Positions 24,005 to 36,545 of a DNA stretch of 64,000 nt are shown one piece after another. Under the pieces are notes generated by a model. The model saw nothing but the letters and a program-made list of their open reading frames with translations, was not told the origin of the DNA and did no database searches. The stretch covers positions 1,431,001-1,495,000 of the forward strand of contig NC_092673.1 of NCBI RefSeq assembly GCF_964355755.1, in the 5' to 3' direction. The translations under genes were made by a program, and so were the position numbers. Source of the DNA: Antedon mediterranea. Taxonomy: Eukaryota > Echinodermata > Crinoidea > Comatulida > Antedonidae. Position 1 is the stretch's first letter; each line of letters begins with the position of its first letter.

Positions 24005-24014
24005 CCATATTTGG
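24005..24014. promoter_or_regulatory. CArG box upstream of the actin gene
   Basis: CCATATTTGG fits CC(A/T)6GG exactly, the binding site of serum response factor, which controls many actin genes. It lies about 550 bases before the actin start codon. The distance to the transcription start is unknown because a leader intron cannot be excluded. Confidence 0.5.
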
Positions 24015-26988
<2,974 letters not shown>

Positions 26989-27585
26989 ATAATCTCCACC
27001 TAAAGCCATTTGGCGCCAATAATCGGTAGCAAAACAAATAAAGGTCATACGGGAAAAAATGTATTGTTGACATTTTGATTTTTACTGAATATTATGTCAA
27101 ATTGTGTTGTGTTCGTAATTAACTAACGTTTTTAATGCAATTCAAAGCTGCGGTTTTTCTATTTGAAATATAGTGAACGCCTCACTCATTGTATCAGAGC
27201 AACTAAGCCTACTCTTTATGGTTGAATAATTGTTGTATAATAATTGTTTTGAATTAAAATTGTTCTCAGCTATATATTTTATTTATTTATTTCATTTCTA
27301 TTTCCTGGTATAAAAAAACAAAAACAGGACCGACGCAGCGGTAACAAAAACACAGACAAACAGATTCTACAATTAACGATTCAAGAAGTACTGTACCCTC
27401 TAGGTACTGTACCATCTAAGTACTGTACCCTCTAGTTACTGTACCATCTAAGTACGGTACATTGTTATATTTTAATCCCTGCTGCATCTTATTTATTCAT
27501 TTATGACATATACAGAAACGGTGTTAACACCACATGATAAAAAGTCAATCGCGAGCAGTAAGGTAAACTGAATTTTCGGAATAAA
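26989..27585. other. Actin 3' region and intergenic spacer
   Basis: An AATAAA at 27037-27042, 49 bases after the actin stop, is the likely polyadenylation signal. The rest is AT-rich, with the 16-bp minisatellite at 27389-27456. No gene is seen. Confidence 0.5.
27389..27456. repeat. 16-bp tandem repeat with alternating variants
   Basis: Units TACTGTACCCTCTAGG and TACTGTACCATCTAAG alternate for about four copies, so the higher-order period is 32 bp. GTAC palindromes punctuate the array. Confidence 0.85.
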
Positions 27586-29607
27586 TCAAATGATTTCATC
27601 CGATAGAGGACAAACATAAGATACTTGCGTGTAGTTTGTCCATACTTCCATCAATTTAAATGAAGTGTTAAACCCATGAACAGTCATGGATGAGATCAAC
27701 GAGCAATGATCGCTTGGGCCACCGTAGTTTTTGAACTGTTCGATCATAGTCGGGACAACCCCAACTTTCTTAGCTAATATCCCCTGGAACGCGTCATCAA
27801 TCGGTAACAAAGGCGTTTCTAGCGACGCTTTATACATAGCTGGTATGACGTCTACCGAAATGATATAACCGCCGCCGCTGCAATACGGTGGAAAGAACTT
27901 CCCGGAATAAATCTTTTCAGGTATATAATACTTAGATGTTGGTCTCCGAACCGTTATGCTTTTACGCATAACCTGGCCTAAATAAAATGGTCGTGGTATT
28001 ACCTTTTGCTGCAAGAAGTGAACAATACGTTTAAAATTAACAAACATGTCGTCGTCACCTTTATAAAAGTAGTGAGCGTGGTTACAGTAACGCTTCATCC
28101 ATTTCAGTCCGACTACAACTTTTAAACTAAGGTTTTTAAAAGATTCTATACAATTATACTGAATGATATCATTATATTCAGACATTTCCGTCGATATTAT
28201 TCGTTTATGTAGGTCAGCATTCTCTTGTGGAATACCCATAACAAAAAGGATTCGTATATTGACATTGTCTATTTTTCGAAATTTTCCCCAGGTTAGCCGA
28301 ATTGCAGTGCGTCGTTCATAATTGCCAGGTAACGAACTAATGAGTGCTACCAAATGCCTCTCATCTGAGTCTGTTTCAATATCTTCACACGCATGCTCAT
28401 TTGCATGAATCAACTGTAAAGTCTCTTCAAAATATTGTTTGTTTGAAACATTGTAAGTAAGCACCACATTTAAATCCGGGTTATCGCACGTTTTTAAAAA
28501 TGATGTACTGGATACGTTTCTCCAAAATTCTACGTGCGACATTTCTGAAACCATTCCCTGAGAAGTTACCATGTTGTGTATGTCACATGCTAATGCATTT
28601 TTTTTCGAAAATAAATTGTTGTTAAATATTTTCATTCGTCCCTCATTATATTTGTCTAAAAACACCGCTAGAAACAAATCGATTCGAGAAATAAATGACG
28701 CACTTTTCGCCACTTGCAGAATTTGTTCAACAGCAGTTGACGTCAGCAAAAATCCCGCATCCTTCGCACAATATGGCGGCAATGTCCTGTCCGTGTATAT
28801 TTTATCGGAAACATAGTTAACAGAATCTGGTCTTTTTGTGACCTTTCTGTTGACCTCTAAGCTACCCATCCAAAAGCTTTTAGGGTAGTTACTTAAATTA
28901 ACAATAACTTTATTTACCAACACATCAACGTTGACAAACATATTGTCTTGTACCATGATAACATATGGTATGTCGTGTGCTGACGTCAACAATGTCCATG
29001 TTAACCCTGTTAATGCTTTCAATGAATTATTGTGAATATTGTCAACAAAATGTCCTTCTAAAATATCCTGTTCGGATGATTTTTCTTGTTCGATTTTAGC
29101 TGCCAACGACACGTCATCCTGAACCCCAATGACGAATACCAAACACACTTGATGTTGCGATAGCACCTCTGAATTGGCCCAACTGTTACGAATAGCTTTA
29201 CGTCGTTCAATATTCCTTCGAATAGAATTCACAAGAACAATGACGTTATTTCTGTACTTATTGCAAGGTATTAAAGGTGAAACATAGCTAACATTTCTTA
29301 TAAAATTTTGAAAATTAGATTGTTTATGTTGTTCTAATGCAACGGGTTCACGAGTTTGTTGATTCCCTAAAGTATGTCGTCCTTTTATGTAAGATTTCCG
29401 ATGGTCAATCTGATGGTCAGCCGTTTGTTGTACCGATAAAAGTGAGAATACATCGGTTGGTGTACTCTGATAGAAAACTCCAATCCAGGCATGCATACAT
29501 GCAAGACATATTGTACATATAAATAGTTGTAGCGTCGTTCCAAATCTTCGGGTAGTCATTATAAAAGTTATATTGATTTTTCTAACTTTAGTAACGATCT
29601 TCTTCAC
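27586..29607 (-). CDS. Two-domain GT31 glycosyltransferase-like protein, copy 1
   Basis: A single-exon frame of 673 residues. A signal-anchor helix at about 24-46 predicts a type II Golgi membrane protein; Met17 is an alternative start. Two GT31 domains (beta-1,3-galactosyl/N-acetylglucosaminyltransferase family, UDP-sugar donors) follow, about 118-330 and 418-640. Domain 2 keeps the family hallmarks: RTAIRLTWG, the KGDDDMFVN metal/nucleotide motif (DDD at 518-520), FPPYCSGGGYI and IDDAFQG. Domain 1 keeps the fold landmarks (RKAIRNSWA, PPYCAKDAGFLL) but its DxD site reads VQDNMFVN at 219-226 and the EDV-like motif is lost, so it is probably not catalytic. Acceptor and sugar are unknown. A paralogue lies at 40478-42397. 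Known family members usually have one such domain in 300-420 residues. Confidence 0.85.
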   Translation of the reverse strand: MKKIVTKVRKINITFIMTTRRFGTTLQLFICTICLACMHAWIGVFYQSTPTDVFSLLSVQQTADHQIDHRKSYIKGRHTLGNQQTREPVALEQHKQSNFQNFIRNVSYVSPLIPCNKYRNNVIVLVNSIRRNIERRKAIRNSWANSEVLSQHQVCLVFVIGVQDDVSLAAKIEQEKSSEQDILEGHFVDNIHNNSLKALTGLTWTLLTSAHDIPYVIMVQDNMFVNVDVLVNKVIVNLSNYPKSFWMGSLEVNRKVTKRPDSVNYVSDKIYTDRTLPPYCAKDAGFLLTSTAVEQILQVAKSASFISRIDLFLAVFLDKYNEGRMKIFNNNLFSKKNALACDIHNMVTSQGMVSEMSHVEFWRNVSSTSFLKTCDNPDLNVVLTYNVSNKQYFEETLQLIHANEHACEDIETDSDERHLVALISSLPGNYERRTAIRLTWGKFRKIDNVNIRILFVMGIPQENADLHKRIISTEMSEYNDIIQYNCIESFKNLSLKVVVGLKWMKRYCNHAHYFYKGDDDMFVNFKRIVHFLQQKVIPRPFYLGQVMRKSITVRRPTSKYYIPEKIYSGKFFPPYCSGGGYIISVDVIPAMYKASLETPLLPIDDAFQGILAKKVGVVPTMIEQFKNYGGPSDHCSLISSMTVHGFNTSFKLMEVWTNYTQVSYVCPLSDEII

Positions 29608-30420
29608 TTTTCAATCTATAAAAAAATAATAGAACTCATCACACTTTAAGAAAAATTGGAATGGAAAATTGTGGATGCAGTTTAACTCAGGGGCCGTAGT
29701 CACCACAGTGATATTTTTTAAAACTCATGTTTATTTTAATTGAAGTCCTCGAGGTAAAACAAAAGTTTAAAATCACACATGTAGCCTACGTCTGTTACTT
29801 AATGCCACGTAATGCATTGAATATAACTTAACAGTACTTTAAAGCATACATGCGTCATAAAATTAGGAAGTTAGCAGCTAGTATAGACAAAAATACCACA
29901 ATGTGTAATTGGTCCGAGCTAGATATGATAATAATGTTGTATCCCTACTGTAACAACATGCTGTACCTCGAGTTGTAAACTCCATGAATACGACCAAACC
30001 TGGTAATAACAATTGTACTCCTTTGTTTAAAAGGTTTGGCGAAACCAAATATTAGTGCAACGTTTGTCAACAACAATCGTAACTAATAATACCTATTAAA
30101 GTAGACCTGATCATTATATTTTTATTAATTTAAGAAGTACCATAGGCGTAACTATTTATGAGTGGGTGTACTTACCTGTTTTCTGTTTGCGTTTCGTCTT
30201 GCGTATGCCTTTAATTCTATTGAATCTTTTGACAGGTAAACAAGCCCTTTGTGTACAAATCTTTTATATTTCTCAAGCTTCAGCGATTTAAATATCCCAT
30301 TCGACTTAAAAGCCACAATGCTTTTGAATTTCTTTTTAGGGTTTTGACGCGCACTCGTTCATGGACTTTAACCTTTGACCGCATAATTTAGTGACGTCTA
30401 ATAATTCTGGCCAGCTCTAT

Positions 30421-30482
30421 CTATATTTTTGTTACATGAAATAAATTACAATATAGATTTATATTGTCATTTCGCTAGTCGG
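30421..30482. repeat. Dispersed repeat, partner of 36768-36830
   Basis: TATATTTTTGTTACATGAAA and GCTAGTCGGTAGATAAAAA are shared with 36768-36830 in the same order and spacing, with a few substitutions. The two copies lie on either side of the Penelope-like region. Confidence 0.75.
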
Positions 30483-31329
30483 TAGATAAAAATTCCGTAG
30501 CCAGGATTTTTACAGGGGGGGTTCTTTTTTCCCAAAAAGGCCCCGCTTATAGGAATTACCTCCGGTGTAACCAGCTTATATGATTTAATATCAAACGATC
30601 AAAACACCAATGATATTGATCACCAGCCACAAGAGCACCCCCCTCTCCTAAGAGTTTCCTGCCCCAGGACCTTGGCCTCATCATGGTTGGGGAAAGGGTA
30701 AGAAAAATTGGAAAAGATAGAGCGCTACATACAGGGGCGGTCGCAGACTCCCAGGACTATTTTAAGAGGATTGCCCAAAGACTCCAGTGCTGTAGACAAT
30801 GAGTATTTGAGCAAGAAAATTGTTAAATGACACCCCTACATGGTACTCTCGCACGTAAAATTCATAATAAATTGCACCTCTAGTTCGACGGAAATGTCAC
30901 TCACTCTATAGTGCGCTAGCAAACAGAGGATCGTAGCATAATGTTATTCGACCGGTAATAAAACATACGCGACTAACAATAGGCCTATAGGATAACATTT
31001 TTGTTTTCGTTCAATGCGAACGTCACGGGGAAGTTCCCGATGAGGGTACTTCTGGTACGGTATTACATCTAATAACTGTACTCAATTATTGTAAATTTAT
31101 TATCAATTAATAATTTTAAAAAGTTATACAAAAAATATGAAGCTGCTGCTATAAAATACTGCGCAAAACGTTAAATGGTGTTATTTTCAATTAAATGCTA
31201 AATAAGGTCAGATGTTAAAACCACAATTTCAAAAATTCATTTTTTATTTATCCACTATAAACTTTTAAAAAGTGTTGTTTAAACCACACTCCAAAATAAA
31301 ACAAAGAAAATTATGATATGATATTTGCA

Positions 31330-32262
31330 GAAGGAAGCAAACTTTGCTCTGCTACCGGTATAACACGGTTCAAATTTTGGAACTTCCATAAATTACTACG
31401 GAAATTCGGCCTAATATACGGACGTATGGAAGTGAAGATAAATAGAGTACTACACGCATCGGAAAAAAAACTATACGCACAATTATGATTTGGTCTAAAA
31501 ATTGGCCTTAGATTATAGAAAACCCCCGGCAAAACGCAATAATTATGGACAAATCGATTATCAGCCTTGGTAACATATGCCTAATATTTAAAAGGAATGA
31601 ATATAAGCTATATTTTTGTTTTGTCGCAAAGTTCATATGTAAATGCTTGATCCATTAGAGGTAATCTGTGATAGTTTTTATTGCTTGTATTATAACAAAA
31701 GTTCATTTTGGATTTTCAGTAAATTACCAATGGTTTATTTAAGGTCAACACTGTAACTAATCCCTCACTATATTCAATCAAAATGTTTATTATACAGTAC
31801 TACTATATTGTTGAAAAATGGATTGCGTGATATTAAAATGGATTGCGTGATATTAAAATGAATTGATGTAAAACGTAACAAAGATACGATATTGTCTGGT
31901 ATTCATGCACTGATGAAGCGGAGGATTGTTTTTGTAGCGTTCCATTTAAAAGAAACATTTTGGTTGTGAAGGTCGCTAAATTTTGGCGCCAGACTTACTT
32001 CTTTTATCAATTTTAACAATAAGCTAACAACAAAACATTGAACAATGATAAAATTCCGTAAAACTCTGTATCTACTTACAAGTTCCGAGTTTGCTCAGCT
32101 ACCGACGCGGTTAATTCTGAAATTCGGCCTAATATTACGAACGTATACGGAAATAATGAAGATAAACTGGGTACTTACACGGAAAAATAAAACTATACGC
32201 AAAACTATGATTTGGCCTTAAATTATGAAAAAACGCAATAATTATGAACAAATTGACGACCC
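31330..32262. repeat. Pair of diverged direct repeats
   Basis: 31330-31555 and 32085-32262 share, in order, GAAATTCGGCCTAATAT, ACTATACGCA, ATTATGATTTGG and AACGCAATAATTATG-type blocks separated by indels. No coding capacity is seen. The pair looks like an old duplicated non-autonomous element. Confidence 0.6.
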
Positions 32263-33062
32263 ATATGACGGGTTTTTCCCGAACACAGTGTGTGTTGGCA
32301 TCCTTTCGTACCTCTCATCAAGAGAGAGATAGGCCTACATCTCCCTGCTCTCTGACGCGCGCACCACAAGAAACTAGTCAATCAGAAATTTGTTCTGCGT
32401 ATGCTTAGAAACTTATCTACTTTTATCTGTGCGCGGTATAGTAGGACTATTGGTGACTGCTGTGCCAATTTACAAATATTCTCTTTCAGACTGGACTTCT
32501 ATAACGTATAAATATGGATATAGTATACGAAGAAATGGGACTCAATTTTAATTTAGTGGCAGAAACAACATTTAGTATGAAATTAAGGGTGTTGCCCGGG
32601 CCACTAAGGCAACACTCCTGGGTCCGCCCCTGGGGGATAAAGACCGAATTGAGAAGGTGCTGGGTAGAGCGTGGAAAGTAATTGGTTTGTCTATGCAAAC
32701 GCTTCACTGTACAGCGAACGGCTTGCCGATGTATTCCATGCTATATTGGATGATACCAATCATTCTCTTCATGGCGACATTATCAGCTCCGTTTTGCATT
32801 CGCTATATTATAACGTTTTGATGCAAACGTTGTTCAATTAGAATGTATTTCTACACAGAAACGTTTAAAACATTTTAGAAAAACCAAACCTAAAAACATG
32901 CAATGTCAAACGCTGTGTTGGGGAACAAAATGGTACAGATTCATTGACAAAATTATAATGTTTATTTGTTTTACTGATTACCTAATAATCAGTATGTGAT
33001 AGATCTTATTAAATGTACTACTGTCATCTTTATTAAATGTACTACTGTGTTATCGCTAGGTA

Positions 33063-33096
33063 AATTATATTTTTTATTTGTAACTGGAATAAAAAC
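33063..33096. repeat. Inverted fragment matching the start of the Penelope-like frame
   Basis: TTTATTTGTAACTGGAATAAAAACTTTCTTA here is the reverse complement of 33797-33826, the first coding bases of the RT fragment. Both copies are followed on the inner side by a (TA)n run. The inner interval is therefore bracketed by inverted copies. Confidence 0.8.
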
Positions 33097-33420
33097 TTTC
33101 TTATATATATATATATATATATATATAAGCCACCCTGGCTCCCTTTGTTATATTTCTTTTATTCCTGTCCACCCAGGCAGCACTTGCCAGCTTTATACTC
33201 TGACGTTATCCAAATTCCTTCACTTGCACTGATGAAGGGCTAGTGTTGCCCGAAAGCTCTGCTAACTTTTCTGGCTGTTTACTTTATCGTTTTGATTTAG
33301 CTTTTCGCTTTTTATTTTTGTATCTCCATTGAGATCCAGCCACTGATACCCACAGCATTGTCATTTTTTTCAGTAATTTGCCTTTGGATTTATATATATA
33401 TATATATATATAAACAAATC
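33097..33420 (+). mobile_element. Penelope-type terminal fragment between TA microsatellites
   Basis: The segment lies between (TA)n runs at about 33102-33127 and 33391-33411. It contains CACTGATGAAGGGCTAG and CCCGAAAGCTCTGCTAAC, which match a hammerhead core in order (see 33229-33264), and no open frame. Hammerhead motifs in terminal repeats are known from Penelope-like elements. Assignment is by motif and location only. Confidence 0.45.
33229..33264 (+). ncRNA. Hammerhead ribozyme-like core, incomplete
   Basis: CTGATGA (33229-33235) is followed by one extra A, a GGGC/GCCC stem (33237-33240 and 33248-33251), GAAA (33252-33255), a two-pair helix III (GC, loop TCT, GC) and TA. The core order is correct, but I find no helix I partner next to it, and the A between CTGATGA and helix II is unusual. 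Probably a decayed copy. Confidence 0.45.
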
Positions 33421-33521
33421 AGGCAAAGAACATTAATTCTAAACCGCCCGGTGATATACTGAAATTTAATTAATTAATTTGAAACGATAAAGATAAGGAA
33501 ATCTGTGAGAATGAGAAAAAG

Positions 33522-33597
33522 TCGCCCCAACCGAGACTCGAACTCGGACCGCCTGCTTGAAATGCAGATGTCCTAACCATTAGACCATGGTATTTCA
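33522..33597 (-). pseudogene. tRNA-Glu (UUC)-like relic
   Basis: On the minus strand GGTCTAATGGTTAGGAC (D arm), TCTGC-ATTTCAA-GCAGG (anticodon stem with TTC) and CCGAGTTCGAGTCTCGG (a perfect T arm) are in tRNA order, with TTTTT just after the 3' end. The acceptor stem does not pair: the 3' side reads TTGGGGC while the 5' side is AT-rich. It is therefore a tRNA-Glu pseudogene or the head of a SINE. Boxes A and B look intact enough for polymerase III. Confidence 0.75.
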
Positions 33598-33796
33598 TGG
33601 TATTGTTCGAACTCGATTGGATAGCGACTCTTTAACATTCTCGGCGTGGGTACGGCGGAACAGCGCTAGTCCTCAGTTGTACGCACGCGCACCAGAGATC
33701 AAATTGATACGCCCTCATCTTACAGTATTTTTATTCACGAGGCGGGATCTCCGAAGAGATACTTTTATATATATAAACATATATATATATATATAT

Positions 33797-34317
33797 AAGA
33801 AAGTTTTTATTCCAGTTACAAATAAAGCCAAACTAGAACCCAAGTACGGTAATAACATAGGATTGTACAGGGATGACGGACTCGCGGCATTTAATGAAAC
33901 TCCTCATGTTATTGAAAAAATAAAAAAAGATCTCTGCAGCACATTCAAAGAACATGATCTAAAGATAACGATCGAAGCGAATAAGAAAATTATAAACTAC
34001 CTAGATGTAACGCTTAATCTCAACGATGGAAGCTATAAGCCTTACTTGAAGGAAAACAACAAACCACGCTACGTTCATTGCAAAAGTAATCATCCAGCAT
34101 CAATAATTAAGAACATCCCTGAAGGCATAAACAAAAGATTATCAAACATTTCTTCGAATGAAACTGTTTTCAATGAATCAAAGAAACCGTACCAAGAAGC
34201 CTTGTATGAAAGTGGATACGACCACAATCTGAAGTACAACCCGACCAATATACCAGCGCGCAAAATAGCATGAAGAAGACAAGGAAAAGAAATATCATCT
34301 GGTTCAACCCGCCTTAT
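33797..34317 (+). pseudogene. Penelope-like reverse transcriptase, C-terminal fragment
   Basis: The frame runs from about 33797 and contains the catalytic [12 protein letters not shown] (YRDD) motif, then [28 protein letters not shown] and EALYESGY. All of these are landmarks of Penelope-like element RT thumb regions. The fingers and most of the palm are missing at the 5' side. After the stop at 34271-34273 the homology continues in another frame to IIWFNPPY at about 34311, so there is a frameshift. At that point the element is broken by an insertion and resumes at 35409. Confidence 0.85.
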
Positions 34318-34786
34318 TAATTTTGGCCGCCATCTTGGAACAGAGTACCTGCATATTAGATAATATATACTGAATCAGTTTTACTGACCCAGACAATATT
34401 GATCCAGTACCCAATTTGTGGCTATTTACAAATTTATAGCCAGAGATACAATAATAGTCTAATTTAATGGCGGCCATTTTGTATTTTGGCCGCCATCTTT
34501 GATCTGGTGATCCTTATTGGATAATATGCACTCAATCAGTTTTACAGACTTGAAAATTATTTGTTTTGTTTAGCTAATTGGTCTATTTGCAACTTTACAA
34601 CTAGAGATATAACGATAGTCCAAATAACTGGCGGCCATTTTGGATTTTGGCCGCCATCTTGAAAAATCGGAAACTATTTCGGTGGCTCCTAGGCAAAAAT
34701 CAATCAGTAGGTCAAAACGAAGCCTCATGCCAAATTTGGCGCTTTTGTCCGCCGTGTAACGATTAAGTCGCTAAGCCACCTGACTA
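34318..34786. repeat. Two ~155-bp direct repeats with GGCCGCCATCTT borders
   Basis: TTTTGGCCGCCATCTTG-type blocks recur at about 34317, 34486 and 34652, the later two preceded by GGCGGCCATTTTG, making short GGCGGCCA/TGGCCGCC palindromes at unit borders. Each unit also shares AATCAGTTTTAC and AGAGATA(T/C)AA. The stretch lies between the broken Penelope-like element and the family A MITE. Confidence 0.7.
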
Positions 34787-34789
34787 TTA

Positions 34790-35405
34790 AGGCCAATTTA
34801 CACAGACGAGCGGTAACGGTAAGCGGTAAAGTTGAGCGGAAAACGCAAAAATAGAATCTATGTTATTTCTTATGACCATTTACACAGAACGCGGAGCGGA
34901 CGAGCGGTTGAGCGGAAATCCGCTCAGGATCGAAACAGATTCGATTTTGTGAAATTACCGCGCGGTAATTATGAATTCTGGCCAACCAACGATATGATTG
35001 AAATGACGTCATCTATAAACAACTTTTTTTTTGCGTCCGTCGAGTCAAAGACGACAATAAATACGAGTGCCGTAGTAGGCCTAGCCTATTTTGCAACTTC
35101 TTTTTATTCAGAAATACAAACACCTACGACGTGAATAATTGTTTGTATAAGGATAGTGAAAAGAAAATATACATTTTAGTACGTTATTAGGCAACAAGTC
35201 CCTCTAAAACTTAGATCTGTGTGTGCTAGGCCTACTGGCAGTCAGTCACACCCTGGCCAGCAGTGACTGTAACATGCATTAGCCTCGAGGCCTACACGCA
35301 CCACTCCGTTCGCGAACTCCGCGCGCTGTGTAAATGGGAAAAGCCACGCGGCTTTTCGCTTACAATTACCGTTTACCGTTACCGCTCGTCTGTGTAAATT
35401 GGCCT
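34790..35405. mobile_element. Family A MITE, long copy, with TTA duplication
   Basis: Left end AGGCCAATTTACACAGACGA and right end TCGTCTGTGTAAATTGGCCT are perfect inverted repeats, continuing into GCGGTAACGGTAA-type arms. TTA flanks at 34787-34789 and 35406-35408. The 616-bp interior has no intact coding frame. Together with the left insert it interrupts the Penelope-like frame exactly between the codons for PPY and STN. Confidence 0.9.
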
Positions 35406-35408
35406 TTA

Positions 35409-36040
35409 CAGTACCAACGTGAAAACCAAAATAGGGCACGAGTTCTTAAAGACTGTAGCCTAGATGAATGTTTTCCACATAACCATGAGCTAAGAAAAAT
35501 ATTTAATAGAAACACCATTAAAATCAGCTATAGCTGCATGCCTAATATAGGGTCTGTAATATCGGCCCACAACAAAAATGTATTACGTAATGATATGCCC
35601 TGTGATAACATCAAGCAATGCAACTGTCGAAATGAATGCCCATTAGATGGGAAATGCCTAACCAGTGGTGTTATTTATCAGGCTACAGTAACAACAAATA
35701 GTGATGATAAAGCTGAAACATATGTCGGACTAACCGAAAACACATTTAAATGGTAGATATAACGCACATAATAGTTCATTCCGTAATGTTAAATACAAAA
35801 ACAGCACAACACTTAGCCAGTATATCTGGAAGCTAAAAGATGATAACATAAAGTATAACATTATATGGCGAATAATAAAGAAGTGTAAACCATATTCCAA
35901 TGTTAACAAACGGTGTAATCTATGCTTACAAGAGAAGTATTATATCATATGCAAGCCTGAAACCAGCTCACTTAACCATAGGAACGAATTAGTCAGTGCA
36001 TGTAGACATAGGAGAAAGTTTCTACTAAGGTATCAGTAAT
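35409..36040 (+). pseudogene. Penelope-like element, GIY-YIG endonuclease region
   Basis: Continues the homology broken at 34317: STNVKTKIGHEF, then (after a frameshift) NRNTIKISYSCMPNIGSVIS, a CNCRNECPLDGKCLT cysteine cluster, and the GIY-YIG-type TYVGLTENTFK and RYNAHNSSF. A further frameshift at about 35752 leads to YIWKLKDDNIKYNI and CNLCLQEKYYII, ending at the TAA near 36040. Penelope-like elements encode such an endonuclease after their RT. At least three frameshifts make this copy inactive. Confidence 0.85.
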
Positions 36041-36304
36041 TTAGATAATAAGAATTTGGTTAACAATAGACTGTCCAGGAAATAGAGATGTGTTGTACTT
36101 GCTAATTAACATACTATTGTTCACATAAACAGTTTGCCTTATAACTTCATTATAGCTTTTTGTATTCACTTTGACTAGCTGTTTCATGAGTATGAACTCA
36201 ATCTTCAGGTGCTTGGCTCTGAATGATAGTCTAAAACAATAGGCTATTGTATACTTCCTGATGACTCACTTCTATTAAGCACTATGAGACAACTGTGTCA
36301 CTTA

Positions 36305-36379
36305 TGTTTTATATTTCACCTGAAGAGTGCGGCCAGCTACATGCTGGTCGTACGAAACAAATTTGTAGTGATTAAAACA
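36305..36379 (+). ncRNA. Hammerhead ribozyme, complete type I layout
   Basis: Helix I: TGTTTTA (36305-36311) pairs with TAAAACA (36373-36379), and TCAC (36316-36319) with GTGA (36368-36371), around an internal loop TATT/T. Core CTGAAGA at 36320-36326. Helix II GTGCGGCCAGC (36327-36337) with GCTGGTCGTAC (36343-36353), eleven pairs including two G-U, loop TACAT. GAAA at 36354-36357. Short helix III CAA/TTG within CAAATTTG (36358-36365). Cleavage is expected after the GUA at 36365-36367. It lies about 265 bases after the Penelope-like coding end on the same strand, where such elements are known to carry hammerheads. Activity is inferred from structure only. Confidence 0.85.
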
Positions 36380-36500
36380 ATGAAGTAACCAAGTTTTCTG
36401 CTGTTATTTTATTTATTTATTTATGCTCTACCTTGGTATTGAGCACTCTATCCTAACGGTCTGATAATTTCAACCTGTATATATATATATACTTTCCAAT

Positions 36501-36545
36501 CTGCAGACAGTACTGTTTCGATCTTATTAGATCTCGTCAGTGCAG
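36501..36545 (-). ncRNA. Second hammerhead ribozyme, opposite strand
   Basis: Read on the minus strand: helix I CTGCA (36545-36541) pairs with TGCAG (36505-36501); core CTGACGA (36540-36534); helix II GATCT-AATA-AGATC (36533-36520), perfect; GAAA (36519-36516); helix III CAG-TA-CTG (36515-36508); cleavage site GUC ending at 36506. All invariant core positions are present. A (TA)n run follows helix I. It is not a copy of the plus-strand ribozyme 120 bases away, so it marks a different element lying in the other direction. Confidence 0.8.

Larger units (their letters stand above)
29608..33062. other. Gene-free interval with dispersed low-copy repeats
   Basis: About 3.4 kb without a supported gene. 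It contains a 62-bp block at about 30421-30482 repeated at 36768-36830, a pair of diverged ~200-bp direct repeats (31330-31555 and 32085-32262) and a 20-bp tandem duplication at 31817-31858. The promoter of the GT31 gene ending at 29607 must lie in the left part. Confidence 0.5.

Noticed and set aside
33587-33796. N-terminal part of the open frame preceding the Penelope-like RT
   Set aside because: This part translates the tRNA relic and TA microsatellite; only the sequence from about 33797 resembles the RT.
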